This document shows positions 28,329 to 38,053 of a stretch of DNA of 64,000 nucleotides, piece by piece; the first letter of the stretch is position 1; each line of letters opens with the position of its first letter. Below the pieces are notes generated by a model, which was given only the letters and a program-made list of their open reading frames with translations, had not been told where the DNA came from and did not search any database. Position numbers and translations under genes: made by a program. Source of the DNA: Clostridium sp. C8-1-8 (lineage in GTDB: Bacteria > Bacillota > Clostridia > Clostridiales > Clostridiaceae); assembly GCF_009928445.1 (NCBI RefSeq), contig NZ_JAABNO010000008.1:124001-188000 (forward strand), written 5' to 3'.

Positions 28329-29296
28329 GTAAATTCCTCCTGAGTTGAACTGATTATTATATTTTTAGCTAGTAATACATATAAAGGACCAGATATTATA
28401 CCTATGACACCAAATAATTTAACACCTATATAAATTGATAATAAGGCAAGTATAGGATGTATATCTAATCTATCTCCAATAAACTTAGTTTCAAGAATTT
28501 CTCGGTTTATTTGAATTAATATATATAGTATCACAAGACCAATGGCTATAAAATATTCCTTTAATACAATATTGTATATTATTAGTGGAATAAATACAAT
28601 AATAGTTCCGACGTAAGGTAATATATCAAGCACTCCACATATTAAAGCTAACATAAATGGTTCTGGCACCTTAAAAAATATAAATCCAAAAAAAGTCTCT
28701 ACTGTGCTAAATAAAGCAAGCATCACCTCTATTACAGCAAGCTTTTTTAATTTACTTATTGTTTGTCCAACATTTAGCACTATGTTTTTTGGCAGAACAG
28801 CATAAAAAAGTCTCTTTATCATAAATTCGTCTACTAAAACAAAATAAACGCAAATGTTAGCTATAACATAAGATACAATACTTTCTGAGGTATATAATGC
28901 TCCTTTTTTTATGATTGAACCGTCTATTATACTGCTTCCACTATGTCCACCAGTATTATTACTAGTAACAGTAACTAAATTTAAAAAGTCATTATAAAAG
29001 GAACGTAGCTTGTCTATGTTTACAAGTACATATTTTTGAAAAGCTAAAATTATATTATTGCTTAAATAAAAGACAATAATAAACAAAAGTAAATTTAATA
29101 CAATTATACTAAAAGCTGCAGATAATTTAAATGAATTTGTAACTTTTAAAAAAAACTTTTGTAAAGGCTTGGCCAATAAATAAAGAACAACAATATAAAG
29201 AAATGGATTAAAGTAATTCTTGATCACGAAAGATACGAAAACTACTACAAATAATAAAATAAGTAATTGGATTAGTTTAGAATATTCTTTTAACAT
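28325..29296 (-). CDS. AI-2E family transporter (YtvI/PerM-like permease)
   Basis: A 323-residue polytopic membrane protein with about seven or eight hydrophobic segments. The order fits the AI-2E/PerM family: paired helices at the N-terminus, a soluble loop around residues 90-140 with a serine- and glycine-rich patch, and the conserved region FFGFIFFKVPEPFMLALI and ILDILPYVGTIIVFIPL, then TKFIGDRLDIHPILALLSI. Family members transport varied substrates including sodium or autoinducer-2, so no substrate is assigned. It heads the dxr-rseP-ispG unit behind the cdsA terminator and overlaps dxr by four bases. Confidence 0.82.
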   Translation of the reverse strand: MLKEYSKLIQLLILLFVVVFVSFVIKNYFNPFLYIVVLYLLAKPLQKFFLKVTNSFKLSAAFSIIVLNLLLFIIVFYLSNNIILAFQKYVLVNIDKLRSFYNDFLNLVTVTSNNTGGHSGSSIIDGSIIKKGALYTSESIVSYVIANICVYFVLVDEFMIKRLFYAVLPKNIVLNVGQTISKLKKLAVIEVMLALFSTVETFFGFIFFKVPEPFMLALICGVLDILPYVGTIIVFIPLIIYNIVLKEYFIAIGLVILYILIQINREILETKFIGDRLDIHPILALLSIYIGVKLFGVIGIISGPLYVLLAKNIIISSTQEEFT

Positions 29297-29410
29297 TTAG
29301 CTTCCTCTTATCCTGTTTATTTATTTACTTAATTATATTAATGTAATGAATTTTATATTATTAAAATATTTATTAATCAGTTAGGTTTTAGAAATTTAAG
29401 TCAAAAAACA

Positions 29411-29453
29411 ATAAAAAATAGCTTACAACACATAATCTCGCATTGTAAGCTAT
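29411..29453 (-). terminator. cdsA terminator
   Basis: TAGCTTACAA (29419-29428) pairs with TTGTAAGCTA (29443-29452) with a 14-base loop. TTTTTTATTG follows on the minus strand. It separates cdsA from the permease-dxr unit. Confidence 0.82.
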
Positions 29454-29482
29454 AATAAAACACCTTTGTTAACTATAAAATT

Positions 29483-30277
29483 TTACATTGAAAGTACAAT
29501 ATGAAGATATAAATATATTATAGTTGATGCAAATAATATACTGTCAAACCTATCAAGTACTCCTCCATGTCCTGGTATAAGATTGCTATAATCTTTTATT
29601 CCTACATATCTTTTTATAGAAGATGCCACCAAATCACCAAACTGACAGAAGACTCCGCACAGTATTCCTATTATTACATAATGATATAAAGGAATCGTAT
29701 GTACATATGGTGTAATAACAAAACCATAAACGGTTAAAGCCAAAGTGCTTCCTAATAGCCCCCCTATGGACCCTGCCACTGTCTTCTTAGGGCTAACCTT
29801 TGGACAAAGTTTTCTTTTACCTAAATACTTTCCAGTATAATAGGCCACCGTATCACAAAGCCAAGAAGCCAAAAAGACTAGCCAAACTAAAAACTTTCCG
29901 TTAGGCATCAAATTGACAAGATATATAAAGCTAAAGAACACACCTACATACATAAAGCCTAAAATAGTAAGTGCCACATCTATAAACGTATATTTTGTAT
30001 TTATAACTGGAACACATAGCAAAACTAATAAAGCTATTATTAAAATATACATAAGTTTTTCAATATCATTATTAAGGAAATAATAGCATACCAAAAGCAC
30101 ATAGCCTACTGGCCATATTGGATTAAAATCCTTAGCTTTCATGGTCTTGTAGAATTCATACATTCCTACAGCGGAAAGTAGAATAGTAAAGTATTTTAAA
30201 TATACTCCACCTAAGAATATAAATATTAATATTGGAGCAATTATTACTGCACCCAGATATCTATTATTAGATTTCAT
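29483..30277 (-). CDS. cdsA: Phosphatidate cytidylyltransferase
   Basis: Makes CDP-diacylglycerol from phosphatidate and CTP, the branch point for membrane phospholipids; its product is used by pgsA elsewhere in this window. The 264 residues carry about seven membrane helices and the C-terminal family signature beginning near GQFGDLVASSIKRYVGIKD and ending LIPGHGGVLDRFDSI. SPKKTVAGSIGGLLGS is a further conserved loop. It follows uppS after 13 bases, a widespread pairing, and is closed by its own terminator. Confidence 0.95.
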   Translation of the reverse strand: MKSNNRYLGAVIIAPILIFIFLGGVYLKYFTILLSAVGMYEFYKTMKAKDFNPIWPVGYVLLVCYYFLNNDIEKLMYILIIALLVLLCVPVINTKYTFIDVALTILGFMYVGVFFSFIYLVNLMPNGKFLVWLVFLASWLCDTVAYYTGKYLGKRKLCPKVSPKKTVAGSIGGLLGSTLALTVYGFVITPYVHTIPLYHYVIIGILCGVFCQFGDLVASSIKRYVGIKDYSNLIPGHGGVLDRFDSILFASTIIYLYLHIVLSM

Positions 30278-30290
30278 AATATCACCTCAG

Positions 30291-31052
30291 TTATTTTATG
30301 CCGCCATACCTTCTATCTCTATTTTGATAATCATAAATAGCCTTATGAAGATCTGACTCTGAAAAATCAGGCCAATTTATATTTGAGTACCAAAACTCTG
30401 AGTAAGCACACTGCCATAATAGGAAGTTGCTTAATCTTTGTTCTCCACTTGGTCTAATTATTAAATCTGGATCTGGCATATCTTTAGTGTACATATATGA
30501 TGAGACAATATTTTCATTAATATCCTCTATTCCAATACGTCCATCTTGAATATCTTGTGCTATCTTTTTTACTCCATCTATTATTTCTGATCTGCCACCA
30601 TAGTTCAATGCTAGATTAAGAACTATTCCAGTGTTATTCTTAGTTCTCTCGTATGCACTTATAAGTTCTCTACTGCATTTATCAGGAAGCTTTGAGATAT
30701 CTCCAATGTGACTTATAACCACATTGCTTTTATTTAATTCGTCAAATTCCTTCTTCAAGTATTCAACTAAAAGATCCATCAAAGCACTAACTTCATCCTT
30801 AGGTCTTTTCCAATTTTCAGTGGAAAAGGCGTATAGCGTTAAGTACTTAACACCTAATTTATCACATTCTTTAACTACTCTTCTTATGGTTTCAACACCA
30901 GCTTTATGACCAACTGTTCTAGGAAGATTTCTCTGTTTAGCCCATCTACCGTTACCATCCATTATTATTGCAATGTGCTTTGGAATATTATCATGGTCTA
31001 TACTGATATTATCATCAATATCTTTTCTTCTTTTCCTAAAGAGCTCAAACAT
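30291..31052 (-). CDS. uppS: Isoprenyl transferase (undecaprenyl diphosphate synthase)
   Basis: Condenses isopentenyl diphosphates into the C55 lipid carrier for peptidoglycan. In 253 residues it has the active-site motif HIAIIMDGNGRWAKQRNLPR with the catalytic aspartate, then GVKYLTLYAFSTENWKRPKDE and the C-terminal DLIIRPSGEQRLSNFLLWQ. The catalytic and diphosphate-binding arginines are present. It is fed by the MEP genes dxr and ispG in this window. AGGAG lies about ten bases upstream, and the preceding gap holds a two-hairpin repeat copy. Confidence 0.95.
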   Translation of the reverse strand: MFELFRKRRKDIDDNISIDHDNIPKHIAIIMDGNGRWAKQRNLPRTVGHKAGVETIRRVVKECDKLGVKYLTLYAFSTENWKRPKDEVSALMDLLVEYLKKEFDELNKSNVVISHIGDISKLPDKCSRELISAYERTKNNTGIVLNLALNYGGRSEIIDGVKKIAQDIQDGRIGIEDINENIVSSYMYTKDMPDPDLIIRPSGEQRLSNFLLWQCAYSEFWYSNINWPDFSESDLHKAIYDYQNRDRRYGGIK

Positions 31053-31110
31053 ATTATCTACACTCCTATAAAAGGTTTATAAAATTAAGTTATCCTGTTT
31101 ACTAAAGAGC

Positions 31111-31210
31111 AAAAATTCGCTAAAGCGACCTTCTTTAGTGAATCTTTTGCTCATCTGCCTTTTTTGAACGTATGTGAAGAAATTCTGGAAGGCTACATAT
31201 TTTTTTATTC
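31111..31210 (+). repeat. Two-hairpin interspersed repeat, full copy between frr and uppS
   Basis: First hairpin ATTCGCTAAAG with CTTTAGTGAAT (one G-T pair). Second hairpin GCCTT with AAGGC around TTTTGAAC, TATGTG and AAATTCT. It ends in a T run on the plus strand. It is the clearest copy together with that at 34527-34630. Confidence 0.72.
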
Positions 31211-31285
31211 TTTCTCCCATATCTAGATTTAATCTGTCCACACATACTTAGCCATAATTTCATCTTTGATACAAATTTCCTAAAG

Positions 31286-31314
31286 AATAAAAAACCTGCT
31301 AAAGAAGCAGGTTT
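31286..31314 (-). terminator. frr terminator
   Basis: AAACCTGCT pairs with AGCAGGTTT; the right arm includes part of the frr stop codon. TTTTTATTC follows on the minus strand. Confidence 0.82.
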
Positions 31315-31870
31315 AAACTGTCATAATTTCTTTTTCCTTATCTGCTATCATCTTATCTATTTCTTTTACATAGCTATCAGTAACCTTTTGAATGTCATCT
31401 TCAGCCTTCTTGATTTGATCTTCCGACACATCTCCATCTTTCTTAAGAGCTTTAATTTTATCATTAGAATCTCTTCTAATTGATCTTAAAGCAACTTTTG
31501 CTTCTTCTCCAGCTTTTTTTACGTTCTTAACTAAATTCTTTCTAGTTTCTTCAGTAAGTTCTGGAACTAAAAGCCTTATTATAGTACCATCATTTGTAGG
31601 ATTAATTCCTAAATCTGATTTTAATATGGACTTCTCTATTTCTTTTAAAAGTGGCTTTTCCCAAGGAGTAATAACAAGCATTCTTGGTTCTGGTGCAGAA
31701 ATATTAGCAACTTGATTTAGAGGACACATGCTTCCATAGTAATCAACTTGAATTCTATCAAGCATAGTAGGGTTAGCTCTTCCTGCTTTCATAGTCTTAA
31801 ACTCTGAATCTAAAACAGAAATAGTTTTTTTCATTTTATCTTCAGAAGCCTTTATAATATCCTTAATCAT
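31313..31870 (-). CDS. frr: Ribosome recycling factor
   Basis: Releases ribosomes from mRNA after termination together with EF-G. The 185 residues form the typical three-helix bundle with a small domain: SEDKMKKTISVLDSEFKTMKAGRANP, YYGSMCPLNQVANISAPEPR, and GDGTIIRL-type core with LTEETRKNLVKNVKKAGEEAK. Two ATG codons are adjacent; I use the second because it stands six bases from GGAGG, but the first is possible. It is eight to eleven bases after pyrH, the standard pair, and its terminator overlaps the stop. Confidence 0.96.
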   Translation of the reverse strand: MIKDIIKASEDKMKKTISVLDSEFKTMKAGRANPTMLDRIQVDYYGSMCPLNQVANISAPEPRMLVITPWEKPLLKEIEKSILKSDLGINPTNDGTIIRLLVPELTEETRKNLVKNVKKAGEEAKVALRSIRRDSNDKIKALKKDGDVSEDQIKKAEDDIQKVTDSYVKEIDKMIADKEKEIMTV

Positions 31871-31881
31871 CATAAACCTCC

Positions 31882-32660
<779 letters not shown>

Positions 32661-32666
32661 GTATTA

Positions 32667-33581
32667 CTATTTCCCTTGAACTTGCTTTGCAACTTCTTCT
32701 GCAAAGTTTTCTTCTTTCTTATCTATACCTTCTCCTCTTTCATATCTAACGAAAGTATTGATATTGATTGGAGAACCAACTTCTTTAGACTTTTCTTCTA
32801 AGTATTTAGTTATAGTCTTATCGCCATCTTTAACCCATGGTTGATCAACTAAACATACTTCTTTATAGTATTTTTGAATTCTTCCTTCAACCATTTTATC
32901 AACGATCTTTTCAGGCTTTCCTTCATTTAAAGCTTGAGCTCTGTATATTTCTCTTTCTTTTTCTACAGATTCAGTATCAACTTTAGATTTATCTAAGAAT
33001 AAAGGATTTGCAGCAGCAACTTGCATACAAAGTTCCTTAGCCACTTCTTCTAAAACTGGGCTAGCAGTTTCACAACCTAATTCTACAACAACACCAATTC
33101 TACCACCACCATGGATGTAGCTTTGAGTTATTCCGTTTTCAACTGAGAACTTTTGGAATCTTCTTACTGACATATTTTCGCCTAATTTAGCGATTAATGC
33201 AGTTAAGAATTCTTGTACAGTTTGCTCTTCATTAAACTTTTGAGCAACAAATTCTTCAACAGTTGCTACTGTTGTAGTAGAAGCCATTTCAGCTAGCTTA
33301 GCAGCAAAGCCTACGAATTCTTCATTAGCAGCAACGAAGTCTGTTTCACAGTTAACTTCAACTATACCAGCACTCTTCTTGTCTTCTGATATAAAAGTTT
33401 TAACTATTCCTTCAGCAGCTACTCTACCAGCTTTTTTAGCAGCAGCAGCTAATCCTTTTTCTCTTAATACTTCTACAGCCTTTTCCATATCGCCTTCTGT
33501 TTCTGTAAGAGCTTTCTTACAGTCCATCATACCAGCGCCAGTTCTTTCTCTTAATTCTTTAACAGCTTGAGCAGTTATCAT
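32667..33581 (-). CDS. tsf: Elongation factor Ts
   Basis: The nucleotide exchange factor for EF-Tu, 304 residues. The UBA-like N-terminus [21 protein letters not shown] and the exchange motif [14 protein letters not shown] with the TDF triad are both clear. The two core subdomains follow, the second with [16 protein letters not shown] and the [11 protein letters not shown] segment near the C-terminus. It lies 68 bases after rpsB in the universal rpsB-tsf order; a hairpin in the gap may tune their ratio. Confidence 0.97.
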   Translation of the reverse strand: MITAQAVKELRERTGAGMMDCKKALTETEGDMEKAVEVLREKGLAAAAKKAGRVAAEGIVKTFISEDKKSAGIVEVNCETDFVAANEEFVGFAAKLAEMASTTTVATVEEFVAQKFNEEQTVQEFLTALIAKLGENMSVRRFQKFSVENGITQSYIHGGGRIGVVVELGCETASPVLEEVAKELCMQVAAANPLFLDKSKVDTESVEKEREIYRAQALNEGKPEKIVDKMVEGRIQKYYKEVCLVDQPWVKDGDKTITKYLEEKSKEVGSPININTFVRYERGEGIDKKEENFAEEVAKQVQGK

Positions 33582-33612
33582 GCTAATTCCTCCCTAAAAT
33601 GTTAATGTAAAA

Positions 33613-33639
33613 GGTAAATGAAGTTAACCTTCACCTACC
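33613..33639 (-). terminator. Hairpin between rpsB and tsf, possible attenuator
   Basis: GGTAAATGAAG can pair with CTTCACCTACC around a short TTAA loop, followed by TTTTACATT on the minus strand. The T run is short, so partial termination or RNA processing is more likely than full termination. Confidence 0.45.
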
Positions 33640-33649
33640 TAGTATATAA

Positions 33650-34351
33650 TTATTCAGCTAATTGTTCGCCTTGTCTTCCTTCAATAATAGCATCAGCCAT
33701 TTTTGCAGTTATAAGTTTTACAGCTCTTATAGCATCATCATTTCCAGGTATAACATAATCAACTTCATCTGGATCACAGTTAGTATCAACTATTGCTACT
33801 ACTGGTATACCAAGAATCTTTGCTTCTGATATAGCATTTTTTTCTTTTCTTGGGTCAACCACGAATAATGCACCTATGTTAGTAGCATCTAAGTTTCTGA
33901 TACCTCCAAGATTCTTTTCTAGTTTTTCCATTTCATTCTTTAAGTTTGTAACTTCTTTCTTAGGTAAAACGTCGAAAGTTCCGTCTTCTTCCATCTTTTC
34001 GATTTCTGATAATCTATTTATTCTTGTCTTTATAGTGTTAAAGTTAGTTAACATACCACCAAGCCATCTATTATTAACGAAGTGCATATTTGATCTAACG
34101 CCTTCTTCTTGAATAGCTTCTTGTGCTTGTTTCTTAGTACCAACAAATAGTATATCTTTTCCTTCTGTTGCTACTTCTTTAATGAAGTCATAAGCTTCTT
34201 CAACTTTCTTAACTGTCTTTTGAAGATCTATTATATATATTCCGTTTCTTTCTGTGAATATATAAGGAGCCATCTTAGGGTTCCATCTTCTTGTTTGATG
34301 TCCGAAATGAACACCAGCTTCTAATAATTGTTTCATTGAAATAACTGACAT
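33650..34351 (-). CDS. rpsB: 30S ribosomal protein S2
   Basis: A 233-residue protein of the small subunit head. It starts [27 protein letters not shown] (family hallmark), continues with [43 protein letters not shown], and ends with [32 protein letters not shown] lies before the ATG. It is transcribed from a promoter about 130 bases upstream with a folded leader, where S2 binding is a plausible autoregulatory step. Confidence 0.98.
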   Translation of the reverse strand: MSVISMKQLLEAGVHFGHQTRRWNPKMAPYIFTERNGIYIIDLQKTVKKVEEAYDFIKEVATEGKDILFVGTKKQAQEAIQEEGVRSNMHFVNNRWLGGMLTNFNTIKTRINRLSEIEKMEEDGTFDVLPKKEVTNLKNEMEKLEKNLGGIRNLDATNIGALFVVDPRKEKNAISEAKILGIPVVAIVDTNCDPDEVDYVIPGNDDAIRAVKLITAKMADAIIEGRQGEQLAE

Positions 34352-34458
34352 AAAAGTCCCTCCTAAATTTGGTTGTATCCTCCACTATCATCATATTTTC
34401 AGAGCTTCCCCGTAGGGCACCACTCTTACAATTAGATAATGTGTGTATTTTCTTACCT
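34352..34458 (-). promoter_or_regulatory. rpsB leader with folded element
   Basis: The minus-strand leader contains AGAGTGGTGCCCTACGGGG followed by AAGCTCT: AGAG pairs with CTCT and CCC with GGG around TA. This compact G+C-rich element stands out in AT-rich surroundings, about 60 bases before the start codon. It may be the S2 autoregulatory site. Confidence 0.5.
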
Positions 34459-34488
34459 TTGATAGTATATCATAAGGTTTAATGTCAA
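34459..34488 (-). promoter_or_regulatory. rpsB promoter
   Basis: A perfect TTGACA at 34483-34488 on the minus strand. The best -10 candidates are TACTAT (15-base spacer) or TATCAA (18-base spacer); neither is ideal. Confidence 0.6.
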
Positions 34489-34526
34489 GCAATATAAATT
34501 TGTAAAATTATTAATTAATATGAAAG

Positions 34527-34630
34527 AAAAGTCGCTAAAGCTACACATTATTTAGCGACTTTTTTTGCGCAACTACCTTTTTTGAACCTATGTGTAAAAA
34601 ATTCTAACAGGCGTCAGGATTTTATTTTTT
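34527..34630 (+). repeat. Two-hairpin interspersed repeat, full copy between rpsB and codY
   Basis: First hairpin AGTCGCTAAA with TTTAGCGACT, fully paired. Second half CCTTTTTTGAAC, TATGTG and AAATTCT match the copy at 31111 base for base, closed by weak CCT/AGG pairing. A T-rich tail follows on the plus strand. Confidence 0.72.
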
Positions 34631-34794
34631 AATTTTTATTCAAAATATCTACTCTAAAAACTTCATACAGATATGTTTAGAAGACATGATTACTTCTATA
34701 GATACAAATTTACATATCCATCAGTTAATAGATAAAGGCGTTTTTTATTGAATCATTTAATATTTTTTTATTTTTTATATAATGTTTCTAAAAA

Positions 34795-34822
34795 TAAAAA
34801 AAGGAGGTTAATTCCTCCTTTA
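34795..34822 (-). terminator. codY terminator
   Basis: AAAGGAGG and CCTCCTTT pair with a 6-base loop right after the codY stop, followed by TTTTTATTTTT on the minus strand. The arm resembles a ribosome binding site, but no start codon follows on either strand. Confidence 0.85.
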
Positions 34823-34831
34823 AATTATTGA

Positions 34832-35608
34832 CTATTTTATTTTCTTTAATTCATCAAGTAGTTTCTCATTTAAAATTCTTATATGAGTTCCCTTCATACC
34901 TAATGAACGAGATTCAATAACACCGGCACTCTCAAATTTTCTCAATGCATTTACTATAACCGATCTTGTTATACCAACCTTGTCCGCAATTTTTGAAGCA
35001 ACCAATAAGCCTTCACTGCCATCTAGTTCATCAAAAATGTGCTCTACAGCCTCTAGTTCCGAATAAGAAAGTGTTCCAATAGCCAATTGAACAACAGCTT
35101 TTTTTCTAGCCTCATCTTCTATCTCATCTTGCTTAGATCTTAGGATTTCTAAACCAACTATAGTTGCACTGTATTCAATAAGTACTAAATCATCATCGGT
35201 AAATGGTTCTTTAAATCTTGCAAGAAGCAATGTTCCTAGTCTTTCTCTATTTCCTACTATAGGTACTATGGTGGAAAGCTTGTCCGACATCATGCATTCA
35301 CCTTCACCATCAAAAACACATTGTCCTTTGTTTGGAAGGTTCGCTAATGTATCTCCAATATTCAACAGCTTATTATTATATTCTTCTGGGAATCTTTTAT
35401 CGTCCAATATCTTTTTCTTCATTATGTCACATTCAAAACTATCTGAAAAAGTATATCCTAGTATTTTTCCCTTTCTACTAGCTATGTACACGTTGCATGC
35501 TAAAACTTCACTTAGCAACTTACAAATATCTTCAAAGGCTACAGGATCTGTACCAGATTTTTGTAATATTTTATTTAACATTCTTGTTTTGTTAAGTAGA
35601 GTTGACAT
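34832..35608 (-). CDS. codY: GTP- and branched-chain-amino-acid-sensing regulator CodY
   Basis: The global nutrient regulator of Firmicutes, 258 residues. The N-terminal GAF domain spans roughly residues 1-155 ([32 protein letters not shown]). The C-terminal winged helix contains [30 protein letters not shown] (in part) and the recognition helix [18 protein letters not shown], followed by the wing [17 protein letters not shown] stands six bases before the ATG at 35608; the first ATG of the longest frame overlaps that site. It has its own promoter, an unusually long leader and its own terminator. Confidence 0.98.
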   Translation of the reverse strand: MSTLLNKTRMLNKILQKSGTDPVAFEDICKLLSEVLACNVYIASRKGKILGYTFSDSFECDIMKKKILDDKRFPEEYNNKLLNIGDTLANLPNKGQCVFDGEGECMMSDKLSTIVPIVGNRERLGTLLLARFKEPFTDDDLVLIEYSATIVGLEILRSKQDEIEDEARKKAVVQLAIGTLSYSELEAVEHIFDELDGSEGLLVASKIADKVGITRSVIVNALRKFESAGVIESRSLGMKGTHIRILNEKLLDELKKIK

Positions 35609-35660
35609 TAAATTCCTCCTCATAATACCGCTGTTTATATTACAGGGTCTATCCTTTAAA

Positions 35661-35756
35661 ATGAGCCACTTTGATTATTAAAACCTAATGATTTCTAATT
35701 ATCTAAAAAACAAATTTAAAATAAATCCTAATTTTTCTTTCTTAGAAGTGGCTCAT
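35661..35756. repeat. Inverted repeat in the codY leader
   Basis: ATGAGCCACTT (35661-35671) and AAGTGGCTCAT (35746-35756) are exact 11-bp complements separated by 74 AT-rich bases. Both arms lie within the predicted codY leader. The arm contains GCCACTT, also seen at the ends of the inverted repeat at 6084-6160. Confidence 0.6.
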
Positions 35757-35757
35757 C

Positions 35758-35766
35758 TTATCCACA
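35758..35766 (+). promoter_or_regulatory. Perfect DnaA-box sequence
   Basis: TTATCCACA matches the strict DnaA-box consensus exactly. It is a single site next to the codY-leader inverted repeat and a tandem AT-rich nonamer array. One 9-mer match is weak evidence of DnaA binding. Confidence 0.4.
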
Positions 35767-35825
35767 CACAATAGCAATCTATTAATCATTACTATAAATA
35801 AATTGAAACCCTGAAAACATTTTTT

Positions 35826-35861
35826 GAATTTTTTGAATTGTTCAAATTGTTTAAATTGTTC
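35826..35861 (+). repeat. Tandem AT-rich nonamers
   Basis: Four adjoining 9-base units of pattern RAATTKTTY: GAATTTTTT, GAATTGTTC, AAATTGTTT, AAATTGTTC. They lie between the codY promoter and the DnaA-box sequence. Confidence 0.65.
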
Positions 35862-35867
35862 AAGTCT

Positions 35868-35896
35868 ATCTTAACATACTAAAACACTTATTTCAA
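35868..35896 (-). promoter_or_regulatory. codY promoter, sigma-A type
   Basis: TTGAAA (35891-35896) and TAAGAT (35868-35873) on the minus strand with a 17-base spacer. Transcription would start near 35861, giving a leader of about 250 bases. Confidence 0.65.
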
Positions 35897-35926
35897 CAGT
35901 CTTTTCAGCCAATTCGACATATAATT

Positions 35927-38011
35927 CTACTTTTCTTCCGTTTGAATAGAAACTTTGTTACCACATTCTTTATTTGTACACTCCATGAACTTACCTTTTG
36001 TTTTATTATACTTGATAACCATATGAGAACCACAACTACTGCAATTTTCCTTTGCAGGTTCATACCAGCTTACAAAAGAACATTCAGGATAATTAGAACA
36101 TCCATAAAACTTATTGCCTTTTTTGCTCTTCTTGATTACAACTCCACCACCACAAAGGGGACATTTTGCATCAATTTCCTCTACAATTGGTTTCGTATTT
36201 TGGCAATCAGGATAGCCTGGGCACGCTAAAAAGCTACCAAATCTACCTTGCTTTATTACCATCATCCTTCCACACTTATCACATTTCACATCACTTACTT
36301 TATCTTCAATTACTACTTTAGATACTTCCTTTTCAGCTTTATCTATAGCTTCACTAAGAGGACTGAAGAATTCATCTACAATTCTTGTCCATTCTTCTTT
36401 TCCTTCTTCTATATAATCTAGCTTATTTTCCATGTCTGCGGTAAAGTCTGCATCAACTATTTGCTTAAAGTAATCACTCATTATAGTATTTACTATAATT
36501 CCAAGCTCAGTAGCCATTAGATTTTTCTTTTCTCTTTGGATGTACTTTCTACTAAGAAGAGTTGAAATAGTAGGTACGTACGTACTTGGTCTACCAATTC
36601 CCTTCTCTTCTAACAGCTTAACAAAAGATGCCTCAGTATATCTTGCTGGCGGTTGAGTGAAATGTTGTTTTCCAACTATACTATCATAGCTTAAAGCTTC
36701 ATTTTCTTCTATTTCAGGAAGTAATACACTTTCATCATCTTCCTCAGTGGTATACTCATAAACTTTCATAAATCCATCAAACTTGATAGTGGAACCACTG
36801 GCTCTTAGTTTGTATTCTCCATTAGCGATATCAATGCTATTTGTATTTAAAACACAAGATTCCATCTGACTTGCTATGAATCTTTCCCAAATAAGCTTAT
36901 AAAGTTTGTACTGTTCTGCTGAAAGATTTTCCTTTGCAACTTCTGGTGTAATATCTATTACTGAAGGTCTTATAGCTTCATGGGCATCTTGTATATTCTT
37001 CTTTCCCTTATATACTCTTGGGACTTTTGGGGCATACTTTTCACCATAATTAGCGTTTATATATTGTAATGCGCTATCTTGAGCTTCTTTTGATATTCTA
37101 ACAGAATCAGTTCTCATATATGTTATAAGCCCTACAGTACCATAACCTTTTACTTCAATACCTTCATATAATTGCTGAGCTATAGACATAGTTCTCTTTG
37201 TTTGGAAATTAAGCTTTCTACTAGCGTCCTGTTGTAATGTACTTGTAGTGAAAGGAGGCAAAGGATTTTTATTCTTTGTACCTTTCTTCACCTTATTTAC
37301 TACAAATTCATTTTGTTTAAGTTCTTCTATAGTCTTATTTGCTTCTTCTTCAGTGAAAATTTCGAACTTCTTACCTTTTAAAGTTGCAATCTTCACATTA
37401 AACTTTTTATCTTTCTTCTCTAGTTTAATATCAACAGTCCAATATTCTTTTGATTCAAATTTATTAATTTCTTCTTCTCTATCACAAATCAGTTTAAGAG
37501 CAGCAGATTGAACTCTACCTGCACTCAAGCCCCATTTAACATTTTTCCATAATATTGGGCTTATTTCATAACCAACTAGCCTATCAAGTACTCTTCTAGC
37601 TTGTTGAGCATCAACTAAGTTTTGATTGATAACTCTTGGGCTTTTTATAGAGGTTTTAACAGCGTTCTTTGTAATTTCATGAAACTCAACTCTACATTTA
37701 TCTTTATCTGGAATTTTTAAAATATTTGCAAGGTGCCAAGAGATTGCTTCCCCTTCTCTATCAGGGTCAGTTGCCAAAAAAATCTTATCACTTTTTTTAG
37801 CAAGCTTTTTAAGCTTATCTAAAAGATCACCTTTTCCTCTTATAGTTATATATTTGGGATTATAATTGTTTTCCACATCAACTCCAAGTTGACTCTTAGG
37901 CAAATCCCTAATATGTCCCATTGATGCTTCAACTACATAATTTTTACCTAAGTATTTACTTATTGTTTTTGCCTTAGCAGGCGATTCTACTATTACAAGA
38001 TTTTGACCCAT
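35927..38011 (-). CDS. topA: DNA topoisomerase I
   Basis: Type IA topoisomerase that relaxes negative supercoils. The 694 residues open with a TOPRIM domain (LVIVESPAKAKTISKYLG; DPDREGEAISWHL), and the catalytic tyrosine lies in GLITYMRTDSVRIS near residue 297. Three C-terminal zinc-ribbon repeats follow: CDKCGRMMVIKQGRFGSFLAC, CPLCGGGVVIKKSKKGNKFYG and CSSCGSHMVIKYNKTKGKF, each with a further cysteine. AAGGAG precedes the ATG, but that site can pair with ACTCCT just upstream. It is last in comM-dprA-topA. Confidence 0.97.
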   Translation of the reverse strand: MGQNLVIVESPAKAKTISKYLGKNYVVEASMGHIRDLPKSQLGVDVENNYNPKYITIRGKGDLLDKLKKLAKKSDKIFLATDPDREGEAISWHLANILKIPDKDKCRVEFHEITKNAVKTSIKSPRVINQNLVDAQQARRVLDRLVGYEISPILWKNVKWGLSAGRVQSAALKLICDREEEINKFESKEYWTVDIKLEKKDKKFNVKIATLKGKKFEIFTEEEANKTIEELKQNEFVVNKVKKGTKNKNPLPPFTTSTLQQDASRKLNFQTKRTMSIAQQLYEGIEVKGYGTVGLITYMRTDSVRISKEAQDSALQYINANYGEKYAPKVPRVYKGKKNIQDAHEAIRPSVIDITPEVAKENLSAEQYKLYKLIWERFIASQMESCVLNTNSIDIANGEYKLRASGSTIKFDGFMKVYEYTTEEDDESVLLPEIEENEALSYDSIVGKQHFTQPPARYTEASFVKLLEEKGIGRPSTYVPTISTLLSRKYIQREKKNLMATELGIIVNTIMSDYFKQIVDADFTADMENKLDYIEEGKEEWTRIVDEFFSPLSEAIDKAEKEVSKVVIEDKVSDVKCDKCGRMMVIKQGRFGSFLACPGYPDCQNTKPIVEEIDAKCPLCGGGVVIKKSKKGNKFYGCSNYPECSFVSWYEPAKENCSSCGSHMVIKYNKTKGKFMECTNKECGNKVSIQTEEK

Positions 38012-38016
38012 TTTTT

Positions 38017-38049
38017 ACTCCTTAAAAACTTAGGAGTGTTCACCCCCTT
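38017..38049 (-). promoter_or_regulatory. Folded ribosome binding region of topA
   Basis: ACTCCT (38032-38037, minus-strand reading) pairs with AGGAGT (38017-38022), which is the topA Shine-Dalgarno. A second site, AAGGGGGTG, lies immediately upstream of the hairpin with no start codon of its own. Either the hairpin hides the near site or it brings the far one close. Confidence 0.45.
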
Positions 38050-38053
38050 AGTC

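Larger units (their letters stand above)
34352..34831. other. Intergenic region between codY and rpsB
   Basis: The 480-bp gap holds the rpsB leader and promoter at its left end, a full copy of the two-hairpin repeat in the middle and the codY terminator at its right end. The stretch 34640-34790 is AT-rich with nothing recognisable. Confidence 0.6.

Noticed and set aside
34795..34822. GGAGG on the plus strand after codY as a ribosome binding site
   Set aside because: It is one arm of the codY terminator and no open frame follows.
36100..36240. Regularly spaced cysteine-rich repeats in topA as a duplication artefact
   Set aside because: Three zinc ribbons are normal for Firmicute topoisomerase I and their sequences differ enough to be ordinary domains.
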